Source: an uncultured Bacteroidia bacterium
Lineage (GTDB): Bacteria > Bacteroidota > Bacteroidia > Bacteroidales > Prolixibacteraceae
Assembly: GCA_903918045.1 (NCBI GenBank)
Contig: CAIXCY010000004.1
Span: 1-57,860 of the forward strand
Direction: 5' to 3'
Length of the DNA: 57,860 nt
The position numbers and the translations under genes are program-made. Each line of letters opens with the position of its first letter. The stretch's first letter is position 1. Shown in pieces: positions 18,741-27,891 of the stretch. The notes beneath the pieces are model-generated. The model searched no databases. It worked only from the letters and a program-made list of their open reading frames with translations, and was not told the DNA's origin.

Positions 18741-21452
18741 CTATTTCTTGGTATGCTCTTCACGTTCAATAGTTTCATCATCCATATCGGGTCCCTTTTC
18801 AATCTTGCGCCAGTCGATCGTCTTATTAAAACGTTTCATCGATTTTTCGGCATCATAAACGCGCGAATCGTTTTTCTCAAGTGAATAAGGGGTATAATCT
18901 GGAGACGCGGTGAAGAAATCCTGTAATAAGGAGGCAGTTATGTCAAACTGATTTACATATTTTACATTCAATATGTTGTAAATTGTTTTCAGGATGGATC
19001 CAAAGTTTGCATGCGTGTGTGAAACGTATCCCTTTTTCACATAAGGCCCCTCCATCATTAAGACAGAACGGTGCGCGTCGATATGATCAACCCCTCCCTG
19101 CGGATCATCCTCTGTAATGATAACCAGCATCTCCTTCCAGTATTTGGTTCTGGATAGAAAATGCAAAATCCGACCGACAGCCAGATCGTTATCAGCCATA
19201 TAACCGTGGGTGTAGTAATAGCCATCCTTCGGGCGGATGCCGGTACAATGGTCATTGGGAACCTGCATCGCTATAAATGCCGGCATTTTTTCTCTCCCTT
19301 TGATCCATTTATCGGTGAACTCCTTTTCAAACTGATCCATTCGGTACTGATCGGGAATATTCACATTAAATCCTGCATAATTCAGGCTGGTTCTTTTAAA
19401 AAGCGCCTTTTGCATCGGGACCATCACCACATGCGATGCTCCTGTTTTGGTATCATACCATTCGTCGCGTACATGCGCCGTTTCGTTTGCCTCGCCAAAA
19501 TTATAAAACGGTACATTTGCCCGCTCGAGCGCTTCCCATAATCCGCCGGTTTCGGCAAAATCCTCCGGATCAACAGCTCCGCCGGTCCCGGGCCATCGTC
19601 TGCCGGGCGCCTTCGAAAAAAGCTTTGCAGTTTTTGTCGTTGCAGCATTTGCCTCAACCCATTCGTTGGGTAAAACACCCACCATCCAGTGATGGCCATG
19701 AATGGAAGCATCGCTGTCGCAATAATAATTATCTGAAAAAGCGAATTGTTTGGCTGCTTTGATATGATTTGGTGAAATCCTCAGATTTGAAAGTTTCCGT
19801 CGGAGTGAATCGGGGAATGTATACTCACAATTGATTCCAAACCGTGCCAGGGTGCTGTCTCCTGTCCCACTTTTCAACTGACCAAAGATCTCATCGTAAG
19901 TGCGGTTCTCCTTCGTAATGTAAACGACATATTTGATTGGTGATTTCCGGATACCGGGAAGAGGCGGTAATGGATTCTTACGATCATCTGTAATAGTTTC
20001 ACTTTTAAAAGTATTGTCAATTGACTCCCGGGTATAAGTTGCCAGTTGCAGGGGGTCAGGCATTTGCACTTTCTGGAATGTTCCGAGCTGTATATCAATA
20101 ATATAATCACCCTGAGGCGGTTCCACAAAATCTTTCCCGCCATTCGGCCCGGCACCCAGGCCCCGGCAGGTAATCACATAGATCTCCTTTTCATCTTTGG
20201 ATAGCTGAACCCGGGTAGGTCCCCATCCGGATGGAATTAATCCTTTGGTCGTTTTGGAAGCCACATCTATTACAGCAACGGCATTAAATCCCAGAAGAGC
20301 CACATAAAGTGTTTTTTCATCTTTACTTAATGTGAGCCCAAAAGGGAGTAATCCGCGGAATTTATCTATTCTGGAATCAACTTTAATCGGAATATCGCCC
20401 AGCAATTTATGGTTTTTATAGTCAATAATTGAGATATTGTCGTTAGTCGCATTCGATACAAAGGCGTAATGCTCGCCAACTGCAATCGAATTTGGGCTAG
20501 CACCTCCCACAACTTCAGCTCCTTCGATCATATGACCAATCTGATGACCAGTCTTGAATTTATCCATCACCTTGTTGGTATTCAGGTCAATGGTAAAAAC
20601 ACTCATGGCATCGGGATGCAGAGGGCTTCCCACGCCCGGAATCTTACGCCCCTCGATAACCGTTCCGTTAATCGACTCTTTGGTATTATCGCCGTATGGA
20701 AACTGAGAGATCATGATCGAATCAAAATTTGCAGGGGTGGTGCCGGTAATCAACGGGTAGCTGTACAGCCCGACATTGGCAACAAAAGCCGTTTTGTTAT
20801 CAGGGCTAAGCCTTAATCCGAATGGTTGGCGCCCCACCTTGATTGATGCAGTGATTTTTTTGGTATTTATGTCGATACGAACCATCCTGAAGTTCCCGCG
20901 ATCGAGAACGAGTAATTCATTTTTTGATTCATTTAAAACCAGATCGGAGGTAAAACTATCCTGGTAATCAATACCCCCCACTGCTCCATTGAGGGAGATT
21001 GAATCGAGTTTAGTTAAGGTTTGGATATCATAGATAATCACCGAACCATCATCACCACCGCTCAAATAGACCGATTTGGAGTCTTTGGAAAAGGCTACGC
21101 CAAGAAATGATCCATGAATTAAGGGAGACTTTATTTTTTTATCATAACTTGGAACCCGCACATTAACAAGTGTTTGCAGGTCGATAATTGTAATCACGCC
21201 GTTGTGCAGGGTTACCGATTTTTTCCCATCGGGGGAGATGGCCAAACCGTATGGCCCATCTGAAATCCGCACGTATTCACCGGCAGGTTTAACAAATCGT
21301 CCGCTGGGTAAAATTGAGGTGCCGCCAACATTTAATTCGGTAAATTTATCTCCGGCAGGTACCGTGAGGATCTCCACCTTATTTTGTGAGAATCCGGAAA
21401 AACTCAGGAACAGAAAAAAACCGGAAACAAAAAAACTGCAGAAAAATTGCAT
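18741..21452 (-). CDS. YncE-type beta-propeller / phosphoesterase fusion (copy 1)
   Basis: This secreted protein has 903 residues, with a signal peptide in the first 22 (MQFFCSFFVSGFFLFLSFSG). Layout equals the other copy: a YncE-like propeller to about residue 460, then a phosphoesterase domain with TKENRTYDEIFG (about 512-523), DSDASIHGHHW and EDDPQGGVDHIDAHRS near residue 785. The two copies can be aligned end to end with almost no gaps and long identical blocks, so duplication is clear. Differences cluster in the linker (residues 460-505) and around the metal-site approach (for example PNDHCTGIRPKDGYYYTH against PNDHGAGSRPEDGYYYPH). Both copies keep the recognisable catalytic motifs. It starts 9 bp after the esterase gene, giving tight co-expression. 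Confidence 0.85.
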   Translation of the reverse strand: MQFFCSFFVSGFFLFLSFSGFSQNKVEILTVPAGDKFTELNVGGTSILPSGRFVKPAGEYVRISDGPYGLAISPDGKKSVTLHNGVITIIDLQTLVNVRVPSYDKKIKSPLIHGSFLGVAFSKDSKSVYLSGGDDGSVIIYDIQTLTKLDSISLNGAVGGIDYQDSFTSDLVLNESKNELLVLDRGNFRMVRIDINTKKITASIKVGRQPFGLRLSPDNKTAFVANVGLYSYPLITGTTPANFDSIMISQFPYGDNTKESINGTVIEGRKIPGVGSPLHPDAMSVFTIDLNTNKVMDKFKTGHQIGHMIEGAEVVGGASPNSIAVGEHYAFVSNATNDNISIIDYKNHKLLGDIPIKVDSRIDKFRGLLPFGLTLSKDEKTLYVALLGFNAVAVIDVASKTTKGLIPSGWGPTRVQLSKDEKEIYVITCRGLGAGPNGGKDFVEPPQGDYIIDIQLGTFQKVQMPDPLQLATYTRESIDNTFKSETITDDRKNPLPPLPGIRKSPIKYVVYITKENRTYDEIFGQLKSGTGDSTLARFGINCEYTFPDSLRRKLSNLRISPNHIKAAKQFAFSDNYYCDSDASIHGHHWMVGVLPNEWVEANAATTKTAKLFSKAPGRRWPGTGGAVDPEDFAETGGLWEALERANVPFYNFGEANETAHVRDEWYDTKTGASHVVMVPMQKALFKRTSLNYAGFNVNIPDQYRMDQFEKEFTDKWIKGREKMPAFIAMQVPNDHCTGIRPKDGYYYTHGYMADNDLAVGRILHFLSRTKYWKEMLVIITEDDPQGGVDHIDAHRSVLMMEGPYVKKGYVSHTHANFGSILKTIYNILNVKYVNQFDITASLLQDFFTASPDYTPYSLEKNDSRVYDAEKSMKRFNKTIDWRKIEKGPDMDDETIEREEHTKK

Positions 21453-21461
21453 AAGAGTAAT

Positions 21462-22640
21462 TTACTTAAGATTCAGGTATTTCAATACTGCATCATTACC
21501 CATAAGGGCATTTGCAGGAAATGGATGATCACTGTTAAAGACCCGAAGTTCGTCTTCCGGAAGAAAGGTTATAAAGCTTTCGTCGAAACCGTTTTTATAG
21601 GGGATCTTCCCGATATTTAAGTTCAGATGGTGGGCTAAAAAAGTATAGGCCACCGATCGTTTATTAAAGCCGTAGTCATGTACCTCGGCTGGGAAATGGA
21701 CATTTTCAACCCGGTTTTCACCATTGTATAAGGCATAAACTTTCTGAATATAAGGATATTCGACACGTGGGGTATTTCGGGTCCAGTCGCTGCCGTCTGA
21801 AATAAGCAACATGGGTCTGGGAGCACACAAGGCGGCGATCTCTACATTGTTGGTCTGATGATTCTTGCTCCTGTGGATTGGCATTCCACTCTCGCATGTA
21901 CAGCCACCAAAGAAATGTGCTGAAACCATCACTGCCGGAACAGAAACTTTAATCCGCTTATCAATGGCTGTTATCACAATGGTTTGCGTACCGCCTCCTG
22001 ACTCACCTGTTATTCCAACACGTTCAGGATCGACATCGGGCCTTGAAAGAAGATAATCCAGCACCCGTTTGCTGTTCCAGGTCTGCAATAACAAGGCAAT
22101 CGGAATATCGTGAGTAACCTGCTTTGAATCAACATATCCAACCATATCGTATACGAAGACAATTGCCCCCATTCGGGCAAAAGAGGCACATCGCGCCTGT
22201 ACTTCAGCCATTAAACGTCTGTTTTTCCAATGTCCGTGAGGACTCAGTATCGCAGCGTTTTTAACTGCCGGATTAAGTGGTTTATAGATATTCCCCGTTA
22301 CATAAAATCCCGGGAAACTTTCAAAGGCGACATTTTCAACCACATATCCATCACCCGTAAAAGTATGGGTAACGATAAGTTTAAAATCATTTGAAACCTT
22401 TGGCATTTGATTGAACTTTAACCCGGTTAAAATACCGTTACGAATAACATCTGCCCGTTTTTCCCACGATTCAAGGTTATTCCACTCCGAGGCAAACTGT
22501 TTCATCTTCTGATTTCCCTCATCTTCAGTCCAATACTTGTCGCGACACAAATAATTTTCCTGAGAAAATACATTCATACTCAAAACAAAGAACAAAAAAA
22601 AGATCAGGTATTTTACAGTTTTGTAAATCTTCATAACCAT
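21462..22640 (-). CDS. Secreted alpha/beta hydrolase, acetyl-xylan-esterase-like
   Basis: The protein has 392 residues and starts at the first ATG, 22640; a second in-frame ATG at 22634 would also give a good signal peptide. The mature part is an alpha/beta hydrolase resembling secreted acetyl esterases: VTGNIYKPLNP, AILSPHGHWKNRR, then the nucleophile elbow TGESGGGTQT (Ser about 214). CAPRPMLLISDGSDWT probably carries the acid, and a late VHDYGF the histidine. It is the first gene of a five-gene operon that continues with the phosphoesterase fusions, TolB-like lipoprotein and ceramidase-like enzyme. Its promoter is one of three identical-architecture promoters in the window (22712-22773). 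The substrate is unknown, probably an acylated glycan or lipid. Confidence 0.75.
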   Translation of the reverse strand: MVMKIYKTVKYLIFFLFFVLSMNVFSQENYLCRDKYWTEDEGNQKMKQFASEWNNLESWEKRADVIRNGILTGLKFNQMPKVSNDFKLIVTHTFTGDGYVVENVAFESFPGFYVTGNIYKPLNPAVKNAAILSPHGHWKNRRLMAEVQARCASFARMGAIVFVYDMVGYVDSKQVTHDIPIALLLQTWNSKRVLDYLLSRPDVDPERVGITGESGGGTQTIVITAIDKRIKVSVPAVMVSAHFFGGCTCESGMPIHRSKNHQTNNVEIAALCAPRPMLLISDGSDWTRNTPRVEYPYIQKVYALYNGENRVENVHFPAEVHDYGFNKRSVAYTFLAHHLNLNIGKIPYKNGFDESFITFLPEDELRVFNSDHPFPANALMGNDAVLKYLNLK

Positions 22641-22711
22641 CAATTGTATTTAGTTATCAAACAGTTTTTAACGGATAATTTGCCCCCCAATTTGGACTGT
22701 TGGAATTGAGC

Positions 22712-22773
22712 TAAAAATATAATTGCCAGATGCCAAAAACTTCAGCTATTTTGGATAATGCACATTAAATATT
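22712..22773 (-). promoter_or_regulatory. Conserved regulon promoter, copy A (esterase/phosphoesterase/ceramidase operon)
   Basis: On the minus strand: AATATTTAATGTGC (plus 22760-22773), 16 bases, GAAGT (22739-22743), 19 bases, then TATTTTTA (22712-22719), a near-consensus Bacteroidota -7 box. The same blocks with exactly the same spacing occur at copies B (32863-32924) and C (45452-45513). A CAA at the same offset inside the 16-base spacer is also shared. The ATG lies about 70 bases downstream. GAAGT sits where the -33 box is expected, and AATATTTAATGTGC is probably an activator site. Confidence 0.75.
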
Positions 22774-22864
22774 AACTCCCTCTGGAGTTTCATGTAAATA
22801 CCCCCCAGTGCAAACCAGGGGGTGACAAACGATACCGCGCGAACACAGAAACCCTGTCGGGGTT
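22774..22864 (-). repeat. REP-like cluster of three hairpins
   Basis: Three short perfect stems follow one another: AACTCC-CTCT-GGAGTT (22774-22789), ACCCCC...GGGGGT (22800-22823) and AACCC-TGTCG-GGGTT (22850-22864). This hairpin-spacer-hairpin layout resembles REP-like intergenic elements. It directly abuts the operator block of promoter A. The rest of the 355-bp gap up to the GH20 start (22865-22998) is AT-rich and holds the GH20 promoter, with no other recognisable feature. Confidence 0.55.
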
Positions 22865-22998
22865 GCCCAAAAAACAAAGTTGATTATACATAAAATATTT
22901 ATTTGAAAAAATTAGTGAATACTTAAGCAATAATCGCGTATTCAGAATTTCCACAAAATCATTTACTTTTATCCCCTAACTTAATAGAGACTCACACT

Positions 22999-24663
22999 AT
23001 GAAATTTCTCCATTTAATAGCACTGCTTATTCTGCTGTTCGGTGCTAAAACTCAAATATCTGCCCATGAAGAGAGCCCCTTATCTATCATTCCGGCACCC
23101 GTTTTGCTGACACCTCATACGGGAAACTTCACCTTTTCAACTAAGACAAGGATCATCGTTTCGCCGTTGAACAGTGAGACTCGTTTATCAGCGGACCTCT
23201 TTGCTCAATTGGTAAATAATCCCTCGGGTTATTCCCCTGTAATTTCAGAAGGAAAAAAACCGGCAACCGGTTCAGTATTGATGATTCTTGACAATTCGAT
23301 AAAAAACGACGAAGGATATACTCTTGAAGTTACTCCCAAAGGGATAACCGTTAAAGCAAAAACGGCGGTCGGATTGTTTTATGCTGTCCAAACCATACGT
23401 CAGTTACTGCCTGTCGAAGTTGAAAAATCGGCTTTAGTCCATAGAATAGAGGTCACTGTTCCGGCTTGCACAATTGCCGATGAACCACGCTTTGCCTATC
23501 GCGGTATGCACCTCGATGTGGGGCGTCATCTGTTTCCGGTTGCAAGTATTAAACGCTATATCGATATGCTGGCGCTTCACAAGATGAATACCTTCCACTG
23601 GCATCTTACTGAAGATCAGGGATGGAGAATTGAAATCAAAAAATATCCCAAACTAACCGAAATTGGCGCTTACCGCAAGGAAACCGTAGCCGGTGCACAG
23701 AAAAAAACAAATAATACCTTCGATGGAAAACCGTACGGTGGATTTTATACCCAGGCTGAAGTGCGCGAGATCGTAGCTTATGCCGGCACGAAATTCATAA
23801 CCGTCCTTCCCGAAATTGAAATGCCGGGCCATGCCATTGCAGCTTTAACCTCCTACCCCGAATTATCCTGCACCGGAGGTCCATTCGAAGTGCGGAAATT
23901 ATGGGGAGTCGATGACGATGTTTTCTGTGCAGGAAACGAGCAGGTTTTCACCTTTCTTGAGGATGTTCTGACAGAAGTAATGGACCTTTTCCCTTCAAAA
24001 TATATCCATATCGGGGGGGATGAATGTCCGAAGAAACGGTGGGAGAAATGTTCAAAATGCCAGAAACGGATCAAGGATGAAGGACTCAAAAACGAATTTG
24101 AACTTCAGAGTTATTTCATTCGTCGGATTGAGAAATTTGTAAGCTCAAAAGGGAGAAATATAATTGGATGGGATGAAATCCTCGAAGGGGGACTGGCACC
24201 CGGAGCAACTGTAATGTCGTGGCGAGGTGAAGAAGGCGGCATCGAAGCAGCCAAATCGGGCCACAATGTAATTATGACTCCCGGAAAATATACCTATTTC
24301 TGCTATTATCAAAGTGAGAACCATGACGGACAACCACTTGCCCTTGGCGGATATGTGCCGCTCGAACTGGTTTACGGCTATAATCCGACACCAAAGGAAC
24401 TGACTGCAGAAGAGCAAAAGCATATCCTTGGTCTTCAGGGATGCCTATGGAGCGAGCAAATTCAGACCCCGGAGATACTAGAATTTATGGCCTATCCCCG
24501 CACCTTTGCAATCGCTGAAACCGGATGGACTGCAGATAATCAGAAAAACTTTGAGGATTTCGTTACCCGCCTCAAGATTTTGAATAAAAGATATGATGCC
24601 ATTGGAATAAATTATTTCAATGGAGAATACAGGGATACAAAAGCGCTGAAAGAGAAAAAATGA
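22999..24663 (+). CDS. GH20 beta-N-acetylhexosaminidase
   Basis: The protein has 554 residues and a signal peptide (MKFLHLIALLILLFGAKTQI), so it acts outside the cytoplasm. Residues of about 30-160 form the GH20b domain. The catalytic TIM barrel starts at FAYRGMHLDVGRH (about 171) and contains FHWHLTEDQGWRIEIKKYP. The catalytic pair is D341-E342 in HIGGDECPKKRW, as expected for substrate-assisted removal of terminal beta-GlcNAc or GalNAc. A late WTADNQKNFEDF matches the family end, and there is no C-terminal extra domain. It is divergent from the esterase operon and shares with it a 355-bp regulatory gap. With GH29 and GH92 enzymes nearby, N-glycan or glycoconjugate trimming is plausible. Confidence 0.93.
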   Translation: MKFLHLIALLILLFGAKTQISAHEESPLSIIPAPVLLTPHTGNFTFSTKTRIIVSPLNSETRLSADLFAQLVNNPSGYSPVISEGKKPATGSVLMILDNSIKNDEGYTLEVTPKGITVKAKTAVGLFYAVQTIRQLLPVEVEKSALVHRIEVTVPACTIADEPRFAYRGMHLDVGRHLFPVASIKRYIDMLALHKMNTFHWHLTEDQGWRIEIKKYPKLTEIGAYRKETVAGAQKKTNNTFDGKPYGGFYTQAEVREIVAYAGTKFITVLPEIEMPGHAIAALTSYPELSCTGGPFEVRKLWGVDDDVFCAGNEQVFTFLEDVLTEVMDLFPSKYIHIGGDECPKKRWEKCSKCQKRIKDEGLKNEFELQSYFIRRIEKFVSSKGRNIIGWDEILEGGLAPGATVMSWRGEEGGIEAAKSGHNVIMTPGKYTYFCYYQSENHDGQPLALGGYVPLELVYGYNPTPKELTAEEQKHILGLQGCLWSEQIQTPEILEFMAYPRTFAIAETGWTADNQKNFEDFVTRLKILNKRYDAIGINYFNGEYRDTKALKEKK

Positions 24664-24666
24664 AAC

Positions 24667-24693
24667 ATTGAAAGATTGAAAGATTGAAAGATT
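24667..24693. repeat. Short tandem repeat ATTGAAAG x3
   Basis: Three perfect 8-bp units ATTGAAAG followed by ATT start right after the GH20 stop codon. The array is non-coding and may mark slippage. A second small duplication, ATGAAATCTA at 24736 and 24758, brackets the start of the next gene. Confidence 0.7.
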
Positions 24694-24757
24694 TTCATTA
24701 AATTTAGGTTGTAAATACTGAATGCTATTGAGACTATGAAATCTAAAACTTAATACA

Positions 24758-25816
24758 ATGAAATCTATAGCTATAACCACTTTTTTTATCGTGATATCGA
24801 TAGGATTAACAGCACAAACTGTTATAACCTATTCCAATAATGGCTTGATCCCGGGAGATTCCTATAATTTTAAAGAGATTCAATTTCCCGATCCGGGTAG
24901 TGCCGGACCAAATCAGATCTGGGATTTTTCAAAGGTTCAATTTACAGGCAAGACCCCTGCTGGAAACCTGCAATCCCCCGCTATTCCTAAAACGGATGGT
25001 ATTGGCGACTATAATTTATCGCTGCTTGAGAACGGTTATGATTACTTTTTAGATTGTACAGAGACTGATTTACAAGAACTTGGATATGTGAATAGCGACC
25101 TTAAAATAACCCTCAAATATTCTGATCCGGTGGTAAAGATGAAATATCCATTTTCGTTTGGAGCCTCATTTACAGATCATTTCATAGGTATTGGAACCTA
25201 TTCTGAAACAAATACAATTGATTTCTTTGGCGATCATACCGTAACTGCAGATGCTTACGGCACCCTTATCCTGCCTGACCGGACTATCGAAAATACCCTT
25301 CGTGTTAAATCGGTAAAAACCGGCATTCAAATTAATATGTGCGGTACAGCCGATGTTAACATCACCAAATACAACTGGTATGCAAATGGGTACCGGTATC
25401 CGGTGTTAAGTCTCACTACGGTTGAAAACCACCCAAACATAGGGATGCCCCAAATCACGCAGACAGCATTTACAAATACGCAACAGCCAAATAAAAGCAT
25501 AACAATTCCAGGTGTCAAAGCCGGAATTAAAGCCGCTGATCCATCCAAATCAAATGTTACTGTCGTTATTTCGCCAAATCCGTTTAATGACAAACTGACC
25601 TATCAGTACGATCTTGGTGTATCGACAACTGTTTCAATCGAACTTTACAGCATAACCGGCAAAAATATCAGCTGGATTGTTAAAAATCAGAATCAACCGG
25701 CAGGATTACAAACCGGGGAACTTAAGGCCTCGACCTATGACCTGACACCAGGAGTCTATTTCATGCGATTTACTTTTGATAGGCAGATTGTTATTTGCAA
25801 AGTGGTTAAACTATAG
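24758..25816 (+). CDS. Secreted protein with type IX secretion C-terminal domain
   Basis: The protein has 352 residues with a signal peptide (MKSIAITTFFIVISIGLTAQ). The central part (about 25-265) is a beta-rich domain with no recognised family. The last 80 residues (VVISPNPFNDKLTYQYDLGV onward, with VSIELYSITGKN and TYDLTPGVYFMRFTFDRQIV) match the Por_Secre_tail/T9SS type A sorting domain. The protein is therefore likely exported through the type IX system and released or attached at the cell surface. The chosen ATG is preceded by another ATGAAATCTA at 24736 that opens only a five-codon frame. It follows GH20 by 94 bp. The function is unknown. Confidence 0.75.
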   Translation: MKSIAITTFFIVISIGLTAQTVITYSNNGLIPGDSYNFKEIQFPDPGSAGPNQIWDFSKVQFTGKTPAGNLQSPAIPKTDGIGDYNLSLLENGYDYFLDCTETDLQELGYVNSDLKITLKYSDPVVKMKYPFSFGASFTDHFIGIGTYSETNTIDFFGDHTVTADAYGTLILPDRTIENTLRVKSVKTGIQINMCGTADVNITKYNWYANGYRYPVLSLTTVENHPNIGMPQITQTAFTNTQQPNKSITIPGVKAGIKAADPSKSNVTVVISPNPFNDKLTYQYDLGVSTTVSIELYSITGKNISWIVKNQNQPAGLQTGELKASTYDLTPGVYFMRFTFDRQIVICKVVKL

Positions 25817-25840
25817 AAGCCAGATTGGATACAATTCATA

Positions 25841-25882
25841 TTCCGGGAGTAATATCGTTTTATTACGATATTATTCCCGGAA
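25841..25882. terminator. 18-bp hairpin terminator between convergent genes
   Basis: TTCCGGGAGTAATATCGT (25841-25858) pairs with ACGATATTATTCCCGGAA (25865-25882) with a six-base loop and a single G-T pair. It lies between the plus-strand end at 25816 and the minus-strand end at 25889, so it probably stops transcription from both sides. Confidence 0.7.
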
Positions 25883-25888
25883 TCACTC

Positions 25889-27823
25889 TTAATTTCCAGG
25901 AAGAACTCTCATCGGTTTTGGATCAAGGAGAAGGTATTCATTTGAATGTATAATTCCCATTCTGCGGTCCATTTCTTTTTCTACCGGGTCTGTACCCTGC
26001 AGCTTAAGCCTTTTACGAACTTCCCGCCTTAACCACCAGTAACCCGAATTCCAGGAATACAAGTGATGCCCATGCGGTTTTCCGGTTACTGTGCTGATCG
26101 ATTCATGGAATGCCGGCATAAATGCAAGTTCCTTTTCCATCCGCCATACCAGCTGGTCGTCTACCCATTTGGGATCCATTCCATGAATTAAACCATCCAG
26201 ATAATTCGCTGCATCGTTTAAAAACCAGGAGCCTCCATTCGTATAAACACCACTGTGGCCATCGAGCAAATCACCGTTTGCCTTAGAGATTACGCGCATT
26301 CCATAGGGCGTTTGAATACGCATCGTAGTTTCAAGATGCTTTTTTACAATCTCGTCGGATAAAAGCTTTCTTCCAAATACGACAAAAGTCAACACCTCAC
26401 CATACAGGGCATCCTGGCCAATATTTTCCTGCTGTTTAAGACTCGTGGCCATATAACCGCACTCCTTATTAAACATCTGTCGGTAACCCGCAATCGCTCT
26501 GTCAATTTCAATATCGGTTACCGGAAAGCCAAGTTCTTTTGCTGCCATTAAGGCCCCGCAATGAAAGCCCTGATCGGAGGACGGAGAATCGTCATCCTCA
26601 TAATTTAGCTGATCGTGATAGGTTTTAAAGCATTTTAATTCCGGCTTTAGCCGTGGTGGTATATACAATCCATTAACCTCATGTTCACGGATAAAGCGAT
26701 AAGCTCTTCCCACAGTGCGCATATCGGGAGTTCCCCCGGCCCGTTTAACAAGTAATGACCAGATCAGATAGTACTGAGAATTATCCTCATAGTTCAACCG
26801 TTCGAAAAAGATACCGGCAAGCGCCTCCCTGTCGTATTTCACATCATCAAGCCCCCTGCTCATATAAAAACCGTCAGAGACCCATTGTTTCCAGCCATAG
26901 CCCACGCCGGAAATGAAAATATAATCACTTTCGGGCCTCCCCAAATTCCGGCGCAACAAGAGATATGAGGTATTCCGCAGAATTGCCTCAATGCCTGATT
27001 GATTAAAACCCCTGGCATTTGCCAGCGCTAAATGTGCCGCTAACTGAATGTCGTATAGCGATTTCACTTCAGATGAGAAAATCCAGGTCGTCCATGACTG
27101 TCTTTCACCCTGTTCGATATGTTGCCACCCATCAAATGAAGTGCGATAAACAGAGGTTGCATCGACATTGGGTGGAATCATCACACTCCTGCGCACCGAT
27201 CCATCACCGTTGCTCAATGAGAGGGTATTGTTCTCCTTGTCAAAATTCATAAAACTCCGGTTTTCCCACAACCCTGGTGAATCTCCGATAATTCCGTAAA
27301 GCTGATTCCCAATACGACATCCCATAAACGGGAAAGTCTGTCCGGCTACCCCTTGGCCAAACTCAGGACCGGAACATCCGGGTGAATATTTTGCTGAGGA
27401 TTGTTCTTCTCCCATAAAAGAATAAAAAGTTCCACCCGTAGGAGCTTTCCACCCAAAATCAAAATAATAACGTTGATCGGACTCCGCTTTTACAGTAACG
27501 ATCCGCTCAATTAACCCGGTGGTAATTTCCCGGTAAGATTCAGAAATCTGAAGGCCGTTTCCTTTTCCACCCAAAAGAGTTAAAATTCCATTTTTGCCGA
27601 TACTTTGTTTTTTGTAAACGACCTCCATTTGACCTGAAGGCTGTTTAACCAGTAAACTTCCATTTTGTATAATTGGTGAAAAAATGGCTTTCCCTCCATC
27701 TTCAATCCGGACGGCCAAACATGAATGCAATGGGTAAATGACAGGATGTATGGCACCTATTGCAGCATCAATAGAGCAAAGGATATGAAAGCCTAACAGC
27801 AAAAAGCAACTAAATGACTTCAT
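25889..27823 (-). CDS. Secreted (alpha/alpha)6-toroid protein, probable glycosidase or lyase
   Basis: The protein has 644 residues and a signal peptide (MKSFSCFLLLGFHILCSIDA). The first 260 residues look like a beta-sandwich with aromatic patches. From about 270 on, the sequence is helical (IEAILRNTSYLLLRRNLG, YYLIWSLLVKRAG, NYLDGLIHGMD). Motifs DDDSPSSDQGFHCGALMA and HHLYSWNSGYWWLRREVRKR are consistent with an (alpha/alpha)6 toroid of the kind found in glycosidases and polysaccharide lyases. No family could be assigned and no catalytic residue is certain. It ends the minus-strand group that starts with the toroid-GDPD fusion, 68 bp after a TolB-like gene. Confidence 0.5.
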   Translation of the reverse strand: MKSFSCFLLLGFHILCSIDAAIGAIHPVIYPLHSCLAVRIEDGGKAIFSPIIQNGSLLVKQPSGQMEVVYKKQSIGKNGILTLLGGKGNGLQISESYREITTGLIERIVTVKAESDQRYYFDFGWKAPTGGTFYSFMGEEQSSAKYSPGCSGPEFGQGVAGQTFPFMGCRIGNQLYGIIGDSPGLWENRSFMNFDKENNTLSLSNGDGSVRRSVMIPPNVDATSVYRTSFDGWQHIEQGERQSWTTWIFSSEVKSLYDIQLAAHLALANARGFNQSGIEAILRNTSYLLLRRNLGRPESDYIFISGVGYGWKQWVSDGFYMSRGLDDVKYDREALAGIFFERLNYEDNSQYYLIWSLLVKRAGGTPDMRTVGRAYRFIREHEVNGLYIPPRLKPELKCFKTYHDQLNYEDDDSPSSDQGFHCGALMAAKELGFPVTDIEIDRAIAGYRQMFNKECGYMATSLKQQENIGQDALYGEVLTFVVFGRKLLSDEIVKKHLETTMRIQTPYGMRVISKANGDLLDGHSGVYTNGGSWFLNDAANYLDGLIHGMDPKWVDDQLVWRMEKELAFMPAFHESISTVTGKPHGHHLYSWNSGYWWLRREVRKRLKLQGTDPVEKEMDRRMGIIHSNEYLLLDPKPMRVLPGN

Positions 27824-27891
27824 TCTTATAAAATCAATTTTTCTTGTTATTTATTAGATTTTTGAAAAGTAAGAAATTCTAATTGAATCTA

